From: Maylandia zebra
Lineage: Eukaryota; Chordata; Actinopteri; Cichliformes; Cichlidae
DNA length: 64,000 bases
Direction of reading: 5' to 3'
Assembly (NCBI RefSeq): GCF_041146795.1
Contig: NC_135170.1
Coordinates: forward strand, 33,621,033 to 33,685,032
A program made the translations under genes and the position numbers. Below are positions 1 to 11,845 of the stretch, piece after piece (the first letter of the stretch is position 1; each line of letters begins with the position of its first letter). A model generated the notes under the pieces. It was not told the DNA's origin. It saw only the letters and a program-made list of their open reading frames with translations, and did no database searches.

Positions 1-1946
1 TGTCATCCAGATTTTGGATAATTAGAATCAAACCCTGGCAAAGACATCTCTCTTTTAGAGCATCATAAGGGCTTTGCGCGGCGACACAAAGATCCTTCAT
101 GTCGGACATTAGACAATGTGAAGAAAATATTTTTTAAACTGGATTTGGGACTGGAAGGGAATTGTATCAACTTTATAAATATATAAATATGATATATTTA
201 CTATTTGTATTTTCAGTCCTTGTTATAGCTTTAGAGATTCTCATTAACTGATGTAAGCACTTCAGATGGTGCCTCTTGAATTGTCCCATTTCAGCGATGA
301 AGTGGATTTGTGGGTTAAAAAGCACAATTAATGACTTCCCTTTTTTTCGATTAAGTTTTCTCTTCTTCTTCTTCTTCTTCGGTGAATGGCCAGAACATAT
401 CAGCTTATTAGTGAAAAACAAGGCTATTTTTGTTGCATATAATAGGAGATTGTAAATAGGCTACATTAGCAGCATTAACCTAGAAAAGCTGGCCCTCCGG
501 CATTATTTTTTCTCCCACCTGGAATCCTTGATTCCTACTTTAAAATTTTGTTTTAGATAAGGTGAATTCCCCCAAATAACATTATTTCCACAGATGTCGG
601 CAAAATATGTGGATTTAATATATATCTGGGGGGTATTTTTTTCTTTTCTAACTGTGCTTGTAGCATAGAATGATTGTGTGTGAAAAAAACTTTTACCAGT
701 GTTGACTGGCAGCTTCAGTCTGCAGAAATAAGTCTACAGGTGAAAACGGAGCCTGATGGTCATTCAAATTTGCTGAATTTCCATATCCTTGCTTTGTCAT
801 CCGTAACCCCATCCATCCATAATTCTCAGTTTGTGATTGGTCAGCTGCTTCCATCTCTACATATCAAGCACTCCGTGTTAAGAAGTGCACAAGTTGTGTA
901 ATAGTTTGTCGATGTGATGGACCAATCAGTACTAAAGAGGACATCACATCGCCTGTCAGTGAAGCATTGATTAAAATGTTTGAGATATTTTCATTAAAGC
1001 AATTGCCTTATTGTATGGAATCCCATATGCTCTTAACTGAACAATCATGCTTGTTGTCTTTGCTTTCTGTGCAATATTATTGACTATAGTTTACCAGCAG
1101 AACCAGCAGCGAAAACCTATACGGTGAGAGATGTTGCAGTATATATACCTCAAAAAGTCAATTGAAGAAGTCTCAAACTTTGCAGCCAAAACAACCATTA
1201 GATATATCAATCTTCCAATTCTTATTGAAAGTTGTTTAAACTTTACTCGAATAAGATTTATTAAAGTTTTATGGGCTTACAGGTATGTGAAAATACTGTG
1301 CTTCTGTTTTCAGTTGACCTGGGAGGTGGGGAAGGTTTTCTCGGTTGCTATATGAAGATCCAGTCCAGGAAGTGAGACAGTCGGGGTCCAGATTTTATAC
1401 TATTAATAGAAGTGTGGCTGTTAGGATTTGTGTAATTCCTTCAGGGCTTGGGTTTTCTACATGGACTCGCCACAGTGTGTCATAAAGATTGCCAAAGACA
1501 GTTTTTTAAGGCAAATTTCTATTAAGTGCAGGAAAATTTAAGCGTGCCATTGCACTTTTTAACTACAGGTGGAGTGTCATGCTGCTTCCTGCCAATCTAG
1601 TCCCTATTTAAGTCCCAATTCAAATCCCAGGGAAAGCCAGTTAAGCACCTCCTTTAGGAAATGGTCACATGTCCAAAAAAATAGCTTTCTCACTAAGACA
1701 AGTCCCATCTTAATTTAAGCCTAGACTGAATATAAAAGATGGACGTAGCCACCAACTTCAGCTTTCTGCTGAAGCGGTGTGTCTGATGGAGAATCCAAAA
1801 ACACTTTCACACCCTTTAGAAATAAACATCCTGCTAAATTAAAGATAATTTGTAACTAACAATTGAAACTATGAACTCATACAGAAAGTGTCACACATCA
1901 AGTGAGCAGTACAGTCATTTTCTGATAGACTTTTATAAAATTAGTA
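1..1946. other. Intergenic AT-rich stretch, no gene seen
   Basis: I see no convincing exon. A short (TTC)n tract lies near 359-380. Near 1727-1775 there is a minus-strand fragment of the dispersed repeat better preserved at 14950-15375 (shared wording 'gatgga-gtagccacc'). The short ORFs here have no recognisable domain and no codon-like composition. Confidence 0.5.
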
Positions 1947-2407
1947 CGGAGCCCCGCAGGGGACATGGGAGAAGAAAAATTAAGGCGGACTTTTGTGAGA
2001 TCCCGCAAAACTAACTCGGGATCTCGCAAAACTTTTGCGAGATCTCACAAAACAAACTCTTTCTGGGTCACAAAATACACTTTTAAGATATTTTGAGGCG
2101 TGAATGTAGTTGTGTAAACGTCAGATACCTGCTCGGTTTACAAGACATCACATATTTGCAAAAGTGCTCCGACGTTTTCGGAGATCTGACACCCACCATC
2201 TCGAAGCTAACGGGAGGTCGAGACCTACTACAGCCGGGAGGAACACCGCTTTCCCGGCACATCGTGCCTCGACCTCCCGGTCGGCTTCGAGCTGGCGGCC
2301 TCCGAAGAATGCGGCTAAAACTTTTGCGAGATCCCGAGTTTGTTTTGCGATATCTCGCAAAAGTCCGTCTTAATTGTTTTTTCTCCCATGTCCCCTGCGG
2401 GGCTCCA
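1947..2407. mobile_element. 461-bp palindromic non-autonomous DNA transposon (MITE)
   Basis: The left end (GGAGCCCCGCAGGGGACATG, after one base) is matched by the inverted right end (CATGTCCCCTGCGGGGCTCC). The inverted similarity continues inward for roughly 85 bp, through AATTAAG-CGGACTTTTG and several GAGATC-CGCAAAA subrepeats. TA flanks both sides (1945-1946 and 2408-2409), which suggests a TA target duplication. The centre holds a second inverted repeat (CGGGAGGTCGAG near 2210, CTCGACCTCCCG near 2268) and a smaller hairpin. There is no transposase. ORFs of 70-105 codons across it are by-products of the GC-rich palindrome. About 205 bp of the interior (2058-2266) also occurs in the hAT element at 56130-57128. 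The superfamily is not certain; TA flanks fit Tc1/mariner-like elements. Confidence 0.85.
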
Positions 2408-4243
2408 TAAATTAGAGATTTAAAGCTACATCCAACTTTTATATTGTAGCTCAGTTTATGGTATAAAGGCCAGAAATGACATTATGTTTTCATTAAAGGT
2501 CAGGAAATGCTCCTCAGAATAACCTTTGTATTTCTACAGACTTGCTATTTCCATTCCCAAAATGTCAGGAAATAAGAAATTGAAATCGTGTCTCTTTGTG
2601 ACAACTCTCAGCAGACTGGACAAGTAAGATATCAGGAAAACTGTTGTTTCTTTCGATATTTGAGTGTTCAGCCACTGTATATACAACTTGGATACAATGT
2701 TACTTGTGATTTGGACTGTGCAATTTAAATGGAAAACTTCAAAGGAAAGCAATGGCTCATTCCATTCAATTCTGTGATTATGCTCAAGTACGCTCATGCA
2801 TTGTTGCACGTTTTCCTTAAGTGTGCTTCATTTCTTGTCATAACAATACATTTAAAATTGATTTACGTTGTGGAGCATGAAAGGTTGGCCAAATGTATCT
2901 TAAGTTCAAGAAATATATTTCTTTGTTTTAATGTGCCACTTTATGTTTTAATGTCAGATATGCATTTAATGATGTCAGTTTGAGGTTGTCTTTTTTCCAA
3001 CTTTACCGTCTTTGTACACTATTTTTTTCTTCCTATATTGGAAAGTGCTTGCACAAATGAGGGCCATTTGAAGAAGGCGTGATTAATAGACTGCTTTAGA
3101 CAGATATGTGTTCATCCAACTCGCTCGACTAATTTCACAAACTTCTGCTCCTTCTTTTCACTTAATTAATAATGATGTCATCCCAAGAGCCTTTTCTCTA
3201 TGTGCAATATTTCCTGTTCATGCAGTATAGCTCTATAGCTCTATTACTCTTTTTAAAAAGTTGTGAAGTTCATTGGCTGCCGTACAGGCTTTGTTGTCCT
3301 TTTTATTTAGGATTGTATTGTCTTTCATAGTCAAAGAGGAGTTTTTATAATACAGATAAATGTGGTATGAATGAAAACACGTCTATGTAACTGCACAAAT
3401 AACCGGAGACTAACTTAAAGGCTTCAACAAACAAATTATGACTGTTCTTGTGCATTTTTCTGTTTACAAATTATTAAAGCAAACCATGTGTGTTGTATAT
3501 ATGCGTTTAATAACGTGTGCTTATATAAGTCCAAGATAACAAAACTCGGAAACCCGTAGCGTGAACCTGGGGAGGACTTGGATATTATGCAGATGCAGAA
3601 GCACCAAAAACTGCAGTTCCTCAAATGCCCACAGGAGTTTTCCTCCAAAAGCCAGTAAAAAGCAAAGTAAGGTCTCTGCCACATAGGCCTGGTCACTAAC
3701 CTTACTGCTTACGGCTGGAAAAAATGTGAATTCGGGCCAGTTGGATAAGTGTTTGCAGGAGGTTGCTTGCTGTTGCTAGGTGAAATTAGTCACAAAGAAA
3801 GATATGATGCTGCAGCAAAAACCTCCTTGCAATTGCTTTTGTTGCTAGCAGATTGCCCTGACAGTCAGTACTTTGCATTGAACTCTCGCCAACTACTCAC
3901 TAAGAGGTTGCAAAACTGTGAAGCTTGCAATGCAAACCTTTGGAAACATGATGGTTTCAGCAGTGAGACACAATTGTTGTTTTTGTTTGTGGTTTGAGCA
4001 TTTGACGTTTCACTACCCTCGTCTGATAGCCTTTTTGCAAAAAAGTGGGCGATCTACTTCACTAATTAATCCTTCACAGGTGGCATACTTGGTCAAAACT
4101 GGAGCCTCCCAGCAAGTTTCCTGGTTTGAACCCTGGTGAGTTCACTTCTGTGTGCTTTCCATGGATACTCTAGCTTCCTAACACAGTCCAGTGCATGTCA
4201 GGTTAGCTGGTGATTCTAAATTGGCCATAAATATGCTCTAGAT
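2408..4243. other. Intergenic stretch with a short repeat fragment
   Basis: No gene is seen. Around 3595-3690 a fragment containing 'aaaactgcagttcctcaaat' belongs to the same dispersed repeat as 30470-30800 and 49020-49280. The rest shows no clear structure. Confidence 0.45.
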
Positions 4244-5026
4244 CAGTGGTTCCCAAACTTTATTGCTAGGCCCCCTTTTGTTTTACAAGAAAAATGTTCA
4301 CATCTTTTTTCACATCACGCTGTGCGCCACGTTATTGTTTACATGAGATGAATTGCAGAATCGCAGTTACTGTTCCTCCATTTAGAAAGGCAGAGGCGTC
4401 ACAGTGTAATTATTTTACGTGTAGTTGTTTTTTTCCTGTGTAATAATATTCAACATTGCAATAATTACAATACCTTTTTCAAAAAATGCCTCTCTGTGCA
4501 AAATAGGTTTAAAAACATAAACAGCTGTGGGATCCTGTTTGTCCGTGATTTGAACCGGGGGACAAATCGTGGCAGGATCAGCCTGATGTTATTTGTATCC
4601 AGCTGTAACTTTACTGTATAAAGAGCAAAGATCTCCAAAATGTCAGGAGTAGTTAGTCATTACAACAAGTGTTTGTGAACTAAAAATCAAGAATGTGGGA
4701 TACTGTTTGTCCGTGATAGGAAGAGCCCAGCGCTGCTCCCGAGGAAGGGAAAACCAATTCTGCAGGGGAGACCTACCTCGGCACTTGTGCAGGTGAAACC
4801 AAAGGGAAGATTTGCTTCACCATATTTTCTAGTCTTTGGCTTAGAATGAAGTTGGTTTGGAAACATATTCAGCGATGCTTCATCTCCTGCTTTGCGTTTG
4901 TGTGGGCGCCCCGTACTAGTAGTGTCCAAGCGTTGTTGTTTTTTTTCCCCTTTTCATACCGCCCCCCGCAATGGCTCTGCGCCATACCCCCCCAGGGGGG
5001 TAGGCCCCACACTTTGGGAAGGTCTG
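4244..5026. mobile_element. Deletion derivative of a Charlie-like hAT transposon
   Basis: A perfect 8-bp target duplication, CTCTAGAT, flanks it (4236-4243 and 5027-5034). The ends are imperfect inverted repeats: CAGTGGTTCCCAAACTTT on the left and a right end that reads inward as CAGACCTTCCCAAAGTG. Both the 8-bp duplication and the CAGTGGTTCCCAAAC end are typical of hAT elements of the Charlie type. A remnant of the transposase N-terminus lies on the minus strand at 4687-4929. A direct repeat (GGGAT-CTGTTTGTCCGTGAT) occurs at about 4529 and again at about 4697. The 783-bp length is too short for an active element. Confidence 0.88.
4687..4929 (-). pseudogene. hAT transposase N-terminal remnant (BED-finger region)
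   Basis: An 80-codon minus-strand frame carries KRKAGDEAS near residues 12-20 and KPKTRKYGEANLPFGFTC near residues 31-48. This resembles the start of ZBED5/SCAND3-type hAT transposases (the RKYDEAYL-x-GFT region just before the BED zinc finger). The expected downstream zinc-finger cysteines and histidines are not kept in frame, so the frame is decayed. It sits inside the hAT derivative whose ends carry a perfect 8-bp duplication. It could not make a working transposase. Confidence 0.6.
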
Positions 5027-5098
5027 CTCTAGATAAAGTAAGTAGAGTAAGATTCTGCATTCAAAAATGAGTCCAAAGGGCTGTCTTACAATAATCTA

Positions 5099-5870
5099 CA
5101 GTGAAAAAAGAATTTATGCAGTCCTGGAAGTGTTTCCATAGGAATTCTGGGGGTAAATAACAGTTAAGTGCACTTAATAAAATCTACTTGATCATCTGGA
5201 AGTGTGACCACCTCTATAAAAGCAAAAGGTTTTAGCAGTTTACTGATATGCAGCATTTAGGTGCTGACCATGCAATGCTCAGTGAAATTACAAAAAAAAA
5301 AAAAATAAGAGCTACATTCAGACTCTACAGGCCTCAGTTAGTGTGAGAAGTCAGCGTGCATTACAGAATAATTAGAAAAATACCGAGTATGTTTTTTCTT
5401 TTATTCACTTCATTTCCTTTCCTTTCATTCACAGTACACTGTTACTCACAATAACAGTCAACTCAAGCTACCTTCCAGGAATTGAGTTGACTGTGAACTC
5501 CTCGGTACACCAAGCTATCCTAGAGTCAAATGTGAGGCCTTCTGTCGGACAGATAAAGCTTGGCCTAAAAATTGGATCATGCAACAGGATGATGATGATG
5601 CCAAGCAAATCAGTGAATCTACAGTAGAATGGTCCAGTCAGAGTACAGACCTCACCCTGACTGAAATGCTGGGGCTTGGCCTTAAGAGAGCTGTGCTTAG
5701 ATGAATGCCTGCAAAATCACAGAACTGAAGCAATTAATGAAGAAGAGTTGGTCAAAATTCCTACAAAACAACCTGAGAGGTTGTCATACAGAAAATGTTT
5801 ACTTCAAGGTTATTGCCGGTAAAGGTTGTTCTATGAGATTAATTTTTCACAGGACTACATAAAAGATGAG
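5099..5870 (+). mobile_element. Tc1-like transposon remnant, internally deleted
   Basis: The start (cagtgaaaaaagaatttatg) and the stretch 'gaccacctctataaaagca' match my memory of the 5' leader of a common fish Tc1 element. The right half contains a decayed transposase C-terminus (5573-5865). The N-terminal transposase portion expected between about 5280 and 5480 is missing or scrambled. The right boundary is approximate. Confidence 0.7.
5573..5865 (+). pseudogene. Tc1/mariner transposase C-terminal pseudogene
   Basis: From 5573 the frame reads WIMQQDDDDAKQISEST followed by EWSSQSTDLTLTEML. These are degraded forms of the Tc1 motifs QQDNDPKHTS (second catalytic aspartate) and WPSQSPDLNPIE (third catalytic acid region). 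A stop follows at about 5703. A different frame then carries KITELKQLMKKSWSKFLQNN, matching the usual ITELQ-x-EEWSKI segment. A frameshift and stop therefore break the gene. Just upstream, ESNVRPSVGQIKLG in another frame fits the preceding transposase segment. Confidence 0.75.
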
Positions 5871-8160
5871 TTGGGCATAAGAACCATCTCAGCATTGTTA
5901 TAACCAGGTGTGTCCTGGCACACCAACAGACACCTTGTGCATATCTCTAAGACAAAAAAACAGATTTGGATCCACTGAGAATTACAATGTGGTTGGTTTC
6001 GCTTTATAATAATTTCAAAGAACACACAAATATACCTGTACCCCAACCTGCCTTTGCATTCCTGGTCACTGACACCATCAACAAAAAGCACTGAGCCTCA
6101 TTACTTTTATGACACATGTATTAATACCTTTTGCTCCCATCATGTCCTGGTCCATCTGAAACCCTCTTGAAATTCATAGCGGAGTGAGCAGGCCATGCAT
6201 TTTGTACAATACCAGAACAAAACCTAATGGTCACAATAGTGCACACACAAATGGGCAGATGGCAAATAGCAGTGGTTTCCACTTTCTTCAACACCCATCC
6301 ATTTGCATTTAGATGGAAAAACGAACAAGGTTATTTGGACAACTGTGGCCCAAATTGAGGAGCAATGGTCAAATGTTTGGCCATTAAGCAATTTAATCCT
6401 GTTCCCTCTGTGTCCTTTATCAGGTTAATTAATTCAGATAGCTGCTTGAATGATTCCGACCATCATCAACAGCTACTGGTGTTCAAAAAGGTGATATGGT
6501 GTATACTGTAAAGTGGTCCCGCTTACTATCAGCAAACCAACAGTCAGAAGGATATATCCTTGTGCTATTGAGCCCTAGTGCTAATCCCAACAATGCAAAA
6601 TAACCAAGTACACTCATGAATCATTCCTTTGTTGTTGTTGGTATTTTTCTGAAGAAAAAAACAAAAAAAACATGCAGAGAACTTCAGGGTTTTATCTGTG
6701 CTGAAATATGGGATCTGAGTTGTCTGGAAGGACAAAGGATTTCGAGCTGCTGAATCACCACTGTGATCCAATCAGAAGCCACAGCAGCGTGAGGGACAAA
6801 CGCTGCTCTGATTGATTGATGTGCCAAACAAAGAAGGGACAGAAGGCAAGCAAGCAAGAACCAAAGGAAAAAACCCATAGCCTTATCCTCACCATCCACT
6901 TTAGACAACTTTTGAATTTTTTATAGCGCTCTTTGGTGTTTACCTTTTCACTGTGTCTCCTCCATTTGATTGTACGAGTCTCTCTCAATCTGTGTGTTCT
7001 AGTCTTTTAACTTATTTACTTTTCTTCCCCTTCTTCCTACCTGATGATTTTTTCCAATATTGCAGATTCACAATTGGCACTCCTTGGTTTTATTCAGGGC
7101 CCATTTTTATAAGATCTTCATGAAATACTTTGAGTTTATATTCTTTGATTTATACTAAAAACGTTTTTATTTAATTTTCTTGAATTTCCAGTTTTCTCTT
7201 ACTTTAACTTAGTCTGTTCGTCACTTTGTCAAAACACTAAAACTCTCAAACTCATCAGAACTGAATTTCATCTCCTCCGTCTATCATCTCATATTTGCAT
7301 CCAACACTCTTAAATTTCAATCATTCTACACTGTAAACTGTAATAATACCTTTATATAAGCTCCAACTGTGCAACACATACTCATAGCTGGCAGATGAGT
7401 GAATGCATTAGATTGTTAAGTAGAATATTTACCTAACCATAAAGAGGAAATACTCAAATAATAAATGCGGCTGACCAGCCACAGGGGTGGAAATAGAAGC
7501 TATTATCTTTGCTGCTATTATACCAATAGGATCCAACCTGAGCAGAAATTGGACAATTCATGTAATCTATGGTTCACTACGAGAGTTCTCACCTCCCGGG
7601 AGAAATGAATGGATGTGGGCACCATGTAAATGCAGAGAGTTAATAGAGTAGGGTGCTTAAGGAGCCTGTGTAAACACCGTGCCATTCACTGGTGACCATA
7701 GCACCATGGGAGTTTGAAGATGAATGCAGCTAACAGGCTGCGGCTGTTCCCACTGCAAAGCACACACACATACGACTTTCTCGTAGGCGGCTGCTATCGA
7801 TCCCTCCGACATACTGCTTCGCTGTTGCTTAAATGAGAGCAGTCAGTAGCAGAGCTGTGTGTGAGATAGCCTCTAGTGATAGTTGGTGAATGGGGGTGGA
7901 GGGGATGGGTGGGAGGAAATTGTATAACTATAACATAAAAAGTAACAATAACCTGGAAAGGATGTGCATTCTGCAGATAAATACAGTCTAAGTTTTTTTG
8001 TGTTAATTTTATGAGTTTGACAGACAATCGAGCATTCGTCTGAGATTCTTACAGTCACAAGAGAGTGCCTTAAGTGTTTTAATCCTTTGTGTTTTAAATC
8101 ATAATAAAAGGAAAAAGAAAAGCATTCAAAGTATATGAAAAGTGCTGCATACACTGTATA
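5871..8160. other. Intergenic stretch, no gene seen
   Basis: AT-rich single-copy-looking sequence. Overlapping minus-strand ORFs near 6565-6990 lack recognisable domains. No inverted repeats or splice-flanked exons stand out. Confidence 0.4.
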
Positions 8161-8161
8161 A

Positions 8162-8560
8162 ATACAATTCAGTTGTATTTATACAGCGCCAAATCACAAC
8201 AACAGTCGCTTCAAGGTGCTTTATTTTGTAAGGTAGACCCCACAATAATGCATACACAGAAAAACCCAACAATCATATGACCCCCTATGAGCAAGCACTC
8301 ATAGGGGGTCATGGCGACAGTGGGAAGGAAAAACTCCCTTTTAACAGGAAGAAACCTCCAGCAGAACCAGGCTCAGGGAGGGGCGGGGCCATCTGCTGCG
8401 ACCGGTTGGGGTGAGAGAAGGAAGACAGGATAAAGACATGCTGTGGAAGAGAGACCGAGGTTGATAACAAGTATGAATCACTGCAGAGAGGTCTGTTAAC
8501 ACATAGTGAATGAGAAAGGTGACTGAAGGTGGCTGAATTTACTTGACTGAAGGCTTCTGC
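8162..8560 (+). repeat. Abundant teleost dispersed repeat, copy 1
   Basis: Carries the sequence blocks 'gcgccaaatcacaacaaca', 'gtgggaaggaaaaactccct' and 'ggaagaaacctccagcag', which I recognise as a very common interspersed repeat in percomorph fish. Other copies in this window are at 26094-26225 (+) and 59320-59565 (-). The family class is not clear to me. This copy holds an unusual perfect hairpin at 8277-8312. Confidence 0.75.
8277..8312. repeat. Perfect inverted repeat, 15-bp arms, 6-bp loop
   Basis: ATGACCCCCTATGAG at 8277-8291 is followed by CAAGCA and then the exact reverse complement CTCATAGGGGGTCAT at 8298-8312. From memory, the family consensus has only the left arm before 'gcaagcact', so the right arm looks like an added inverted duplication. 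Confidence 0.95.
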
Positions 8561-10540
8561 ATAGGACACATCCATGTTTCCTTGACTCCCTCTAGAAGGG
8601 AAGAACCTCAGATCTCTTCATTGACTTAGTTTCACAGATTTGACCTGGCTTTCAATCCTAACTGTGTGATATGTATTGGCATTTATGCAGCATAAACTTT
8701 ATAGTATATAAATAAATGACTTTATTTCTGACTAAATGACTAATTAAGAAACCACAAATGACTCTGCTAATCAAATGTGGTTGGCATCATTTACAGGGCT
8801 CTCCTTTGATCCAAAATGACTGTCTCTGTGGGAACTGTGTGGTGTGTCTTACCTTCTTGTGGTCTGCACTGATGTGCTGCTGTTCATTGCATTTACATGA
8901 ACCTCATTATTTCCTTTCTGTCACATAAGACATTTCTCATTGTGAATCCTACACAGGATCCACAGAATGATCCCTTTCGTGATTTTATAACCCACAAATT
9001 AAGCAGTGAATGATTATGAAGTGGCTACCTGCAGATGATAATAATCCATAACTCGGATGTGATTAGAGTAATTTCCTAATGGGCTCAGCAAAGCACCGGC
9101 GGACCACAGATGGATTAGTTGGATACCTCAAATGATCCCAGACCTCATCACCTTGGTCAATTTTACCCACCAAGAAAAGTTAGAGGGCCGCTGAGCTGCG
9201 CATCAGAGATGAGGACTCTGTCCAGAAAATGATTATGATAATTACCGTCATAACGATAATAACAACAGTTATGGGAGTTCTTGCAAACTCCCTCCTCAAA
9301 TATCATGGAAACATCCTCGTTAGGGTAGACCAAAGGAAGCCTTATGTTTATTAGAGTAGCTGCAGGGTTTTACAACAAATAAGAGCAGCCATTGCTATAA
9401 ATGTCACAATGCATCCAAATGGCCACGGTTTCATGAGTGATTTTAACATACCTGAAGAGAACAAAGTGAAAACAAGACACAAAATCTGCAAATTCATTCC
9501 AAATCCCTCCAAAATTGACCATAATTAGATGTTTGTTGAATGTAACTGCCTAAATTATATTGTGATATTGCACATAACTATCTTCCAAGCTCTTAAAAGT
9601 CCTGTTTCTTTGCTCCAGTGTTCAATTAAATACAAAGCTTACTGCCTCACAGATATCCTGCCTGCATTGTCTTATTGACAACAGCCTTCATTAATCACAC
9701 ACCATACACACCATTCATTCTCCATCTGCTACCGAGATAACAACGGCACTAGTTTTGCTGAAGTCACACACGCTGGATGCTCACAATTCTCAGTCATTCT
9801 TTACCTCCTTCCCTTCTGTTTTCTCCTTCATTTTTTTCACACATTCTAGGCAAACTCAGAGTTTTTCCCTCCCTCAACCTGGACTTTAACTCGTGAAGCA
9901 CAGCAGATACTCCAGACTTCAGACAGTACAGGTCACAGAGCAGATCAATGTGCAGAACACCAGAGGCCGGGCCTTCTCCAGGGTCCGAGCTCGGCTCTCG
10001 TGTCCATTTGATCAAATGCCAGCAGAAAAAAGTAACACCTTTCTTTTCATGCAACCAAAATGAAAGCACTCCGGATTTTTTTAAACTATTCACAGTTTAT
10101 TTGCAGTCAGAACAGCTCAGTGTTCAACAGCCCTGTTACTTAAAGGTTGCACTCGAGCTGCGCTGCAACAGTACAGCAATTCCATGAATGATTAAATGTC
10201 CAGAATTAAAGCTGCTTGAAACTGTTGAACAGTTTAAGACAGCTCCCGTGTAAATGAATGGTCATATGCAGTTTTAATAAGCATGTAAATATAAGATGGA
10301 TATGTTTGTAAGGTTTGTAAATGTGTACACAAACTTCAAAACTATTTTTTTTAAAACTTAAGGTAATACGTGTGAGAAACAGAGGAGGAGACTTCCAGCA
10401 GGCATTTGGTGTTCGATCGGTCTCCTATAACTAAAGTTGTGCTCTCATCTGTGACGCAAACAGGTTCCAGTTTTGATATTCTCTGAAATACCAAATGAGT
10501 TGCAGTGCTGGGCTGTGAACACAGGTCCCGCTAGAGGGTG
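8561..10540. other. Intergenic stretch, possible conserved non-coding sequence
   Basis: No gene is seen. The block at about 8880-9300 is not visibly repetitive and has a mixed, complex composition, which would fit conserved non-coding DNA, but that cannot be shown from one sequence. Confidence 0.3.
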
Positions 10541-10544
10541 TTAG

Positions 10545-10900
10545 GTGATGGCATGGAGTCTGTTTCTGACAATTTGGTCTATATGCATTTTGTAGGAGTC
10601 TTGCAGCTCCTCACACTAAGCAGCAGATATTGGTTCTGCGGTGTGATTCATGCCCTTCTACAAGCTTTTGCAGCTCTCCATGTGTAACAGCCTGTCTCCT
10701 GGAACCTCTTAATACTGTGCTGTGAGACACAGCAAACTTTCTTGCAATGGCACCCATGAATGCACCATCCTGGAGAAGTGAAACTGCTTGTTCAACCTGA
10801 ATGGGCTGCAAGTATCGACTCAGGTAACAACAGGTACCTGAAACGTGTAACTGTTTCATTCTGCTTCGCTGTGAAGTTGTACCTGGACTGAAACAGAGGT
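10545..10900 (-). pseudogene. Tc1-like transposase DNA-binding domain remnant
   Basis: The minus-strand frame at 10611-10859 includes VEQAVSLLQDGAFMGAIARK then FAVSHSTVLRGSRRQAVTHG. This matches the helix-turn-helix pattern of fish Tc1-type transposases (V-x-Q-x-V-x-LLQ-x-G ... A-x-x-FGVS-x-S-x-V-x-R). After the first helix-turn-helix the frame degrades (EGHESHRRTN, then a stop where a GRG/AT-hook-like and second HTH segment would be expected). No catalytic DDE region follows. It is an isolated fragment on the minus strand. Confidence 0.65.
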
Positions 10901-11539
10901 TTTCTGTCTACAAGAGGCCAAACTGTAAATTACAGTGTATGGTTTTTAGTATATTGTAATAACATTTTCTGGACATTTTTAAGTTAAACATGAAAACCCA
11001 TATTACTGTTTATATAATCAAAAATTAATGAATTTATTAAAATTAATATTGTAGTTATATACCCATTTACTAGTATTGTGACATTTTTTATGGGTGGTAT
11101 ATCATTTCATTACATAAAATATAGATTATATAAAATTACATTATAACACCCTATATATGTTATACCTGATTATTTGCACTGCAGCAGTGTTTGACCATAT
11201 TAGGTAATTTACCCATTATGGTTTTACCCATTTAACAAGAAATACACACAAAAATACACAAAGTTTTTGAGTAAATTAAAGCTAAAAAAACTGAAGAATG
11301 GAAATATCAACCAACTATTAAAAAAAAAGACTTCAGTGCTTTCTTCAAAGCATTAAACATGCTTTAAATACAGCTATACTAACTGTATGATATATAAATA
11401 ATAGCCATAGCTAACGTGACACCTATTCTCCAATCCACATTTTGAAGTGTGTGTTAACCTTTTGGAAACCTCCCTGTTGGTTTTCTTTTTGGAGCGAGAA
11501 GTGGCCATGTTTAGTCCAGAACCTGGTGTGCAAGATAGC

Positions 11540-11845
11540 AAGCTACATCCATCCTCTCTGGGTTCTAACTGGTGCTAAGTAACATGCTAATAACAACCAT
11601 AATATACGAGAAAATACCAGAAGTTTCTCACCAAAACTCAAAGGACAAAGACCGTCTGTATCTCTCAGCAAGACATATTTATTGTTTTCACTTACTTCCA
11701 TTAAAACGCTCCAAAAGGCACCAACAGCACAAACATCCATGAGAGGTCCAATTAGCAGTAGGAAGCCTAGCAAACAGCTCTCAGCTACAGCTGGCTGATC
11801 AACAAACCTGCCAGTCAACGTGTTCTAACTTTAAGCCTTAACAAA
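11540..11845 (-). repeat. Dispersed repeat, minus-strand copy (partner of 14950-15375)
   Basis: The reverse complement shares 'actggcaggtttgttgatca' and 'gccagctgtagctga' with 14985-15035, followed by parallel similarity through 'gcatg-tacttagcacca'. The copies are inverted relative to each other and about 3.4 kb apart. The 91-codon ORF here is repeat-derived. Confidence 0.8.

Noticed and set aside
2093..2410. Overlapping 105-, 87- and 70-codon ORFs on both strands
   Set aside because: They lie inside the palindromic MITE. The GC-rich inverted repeats create open frames on both strands, and no domain is recognisable.
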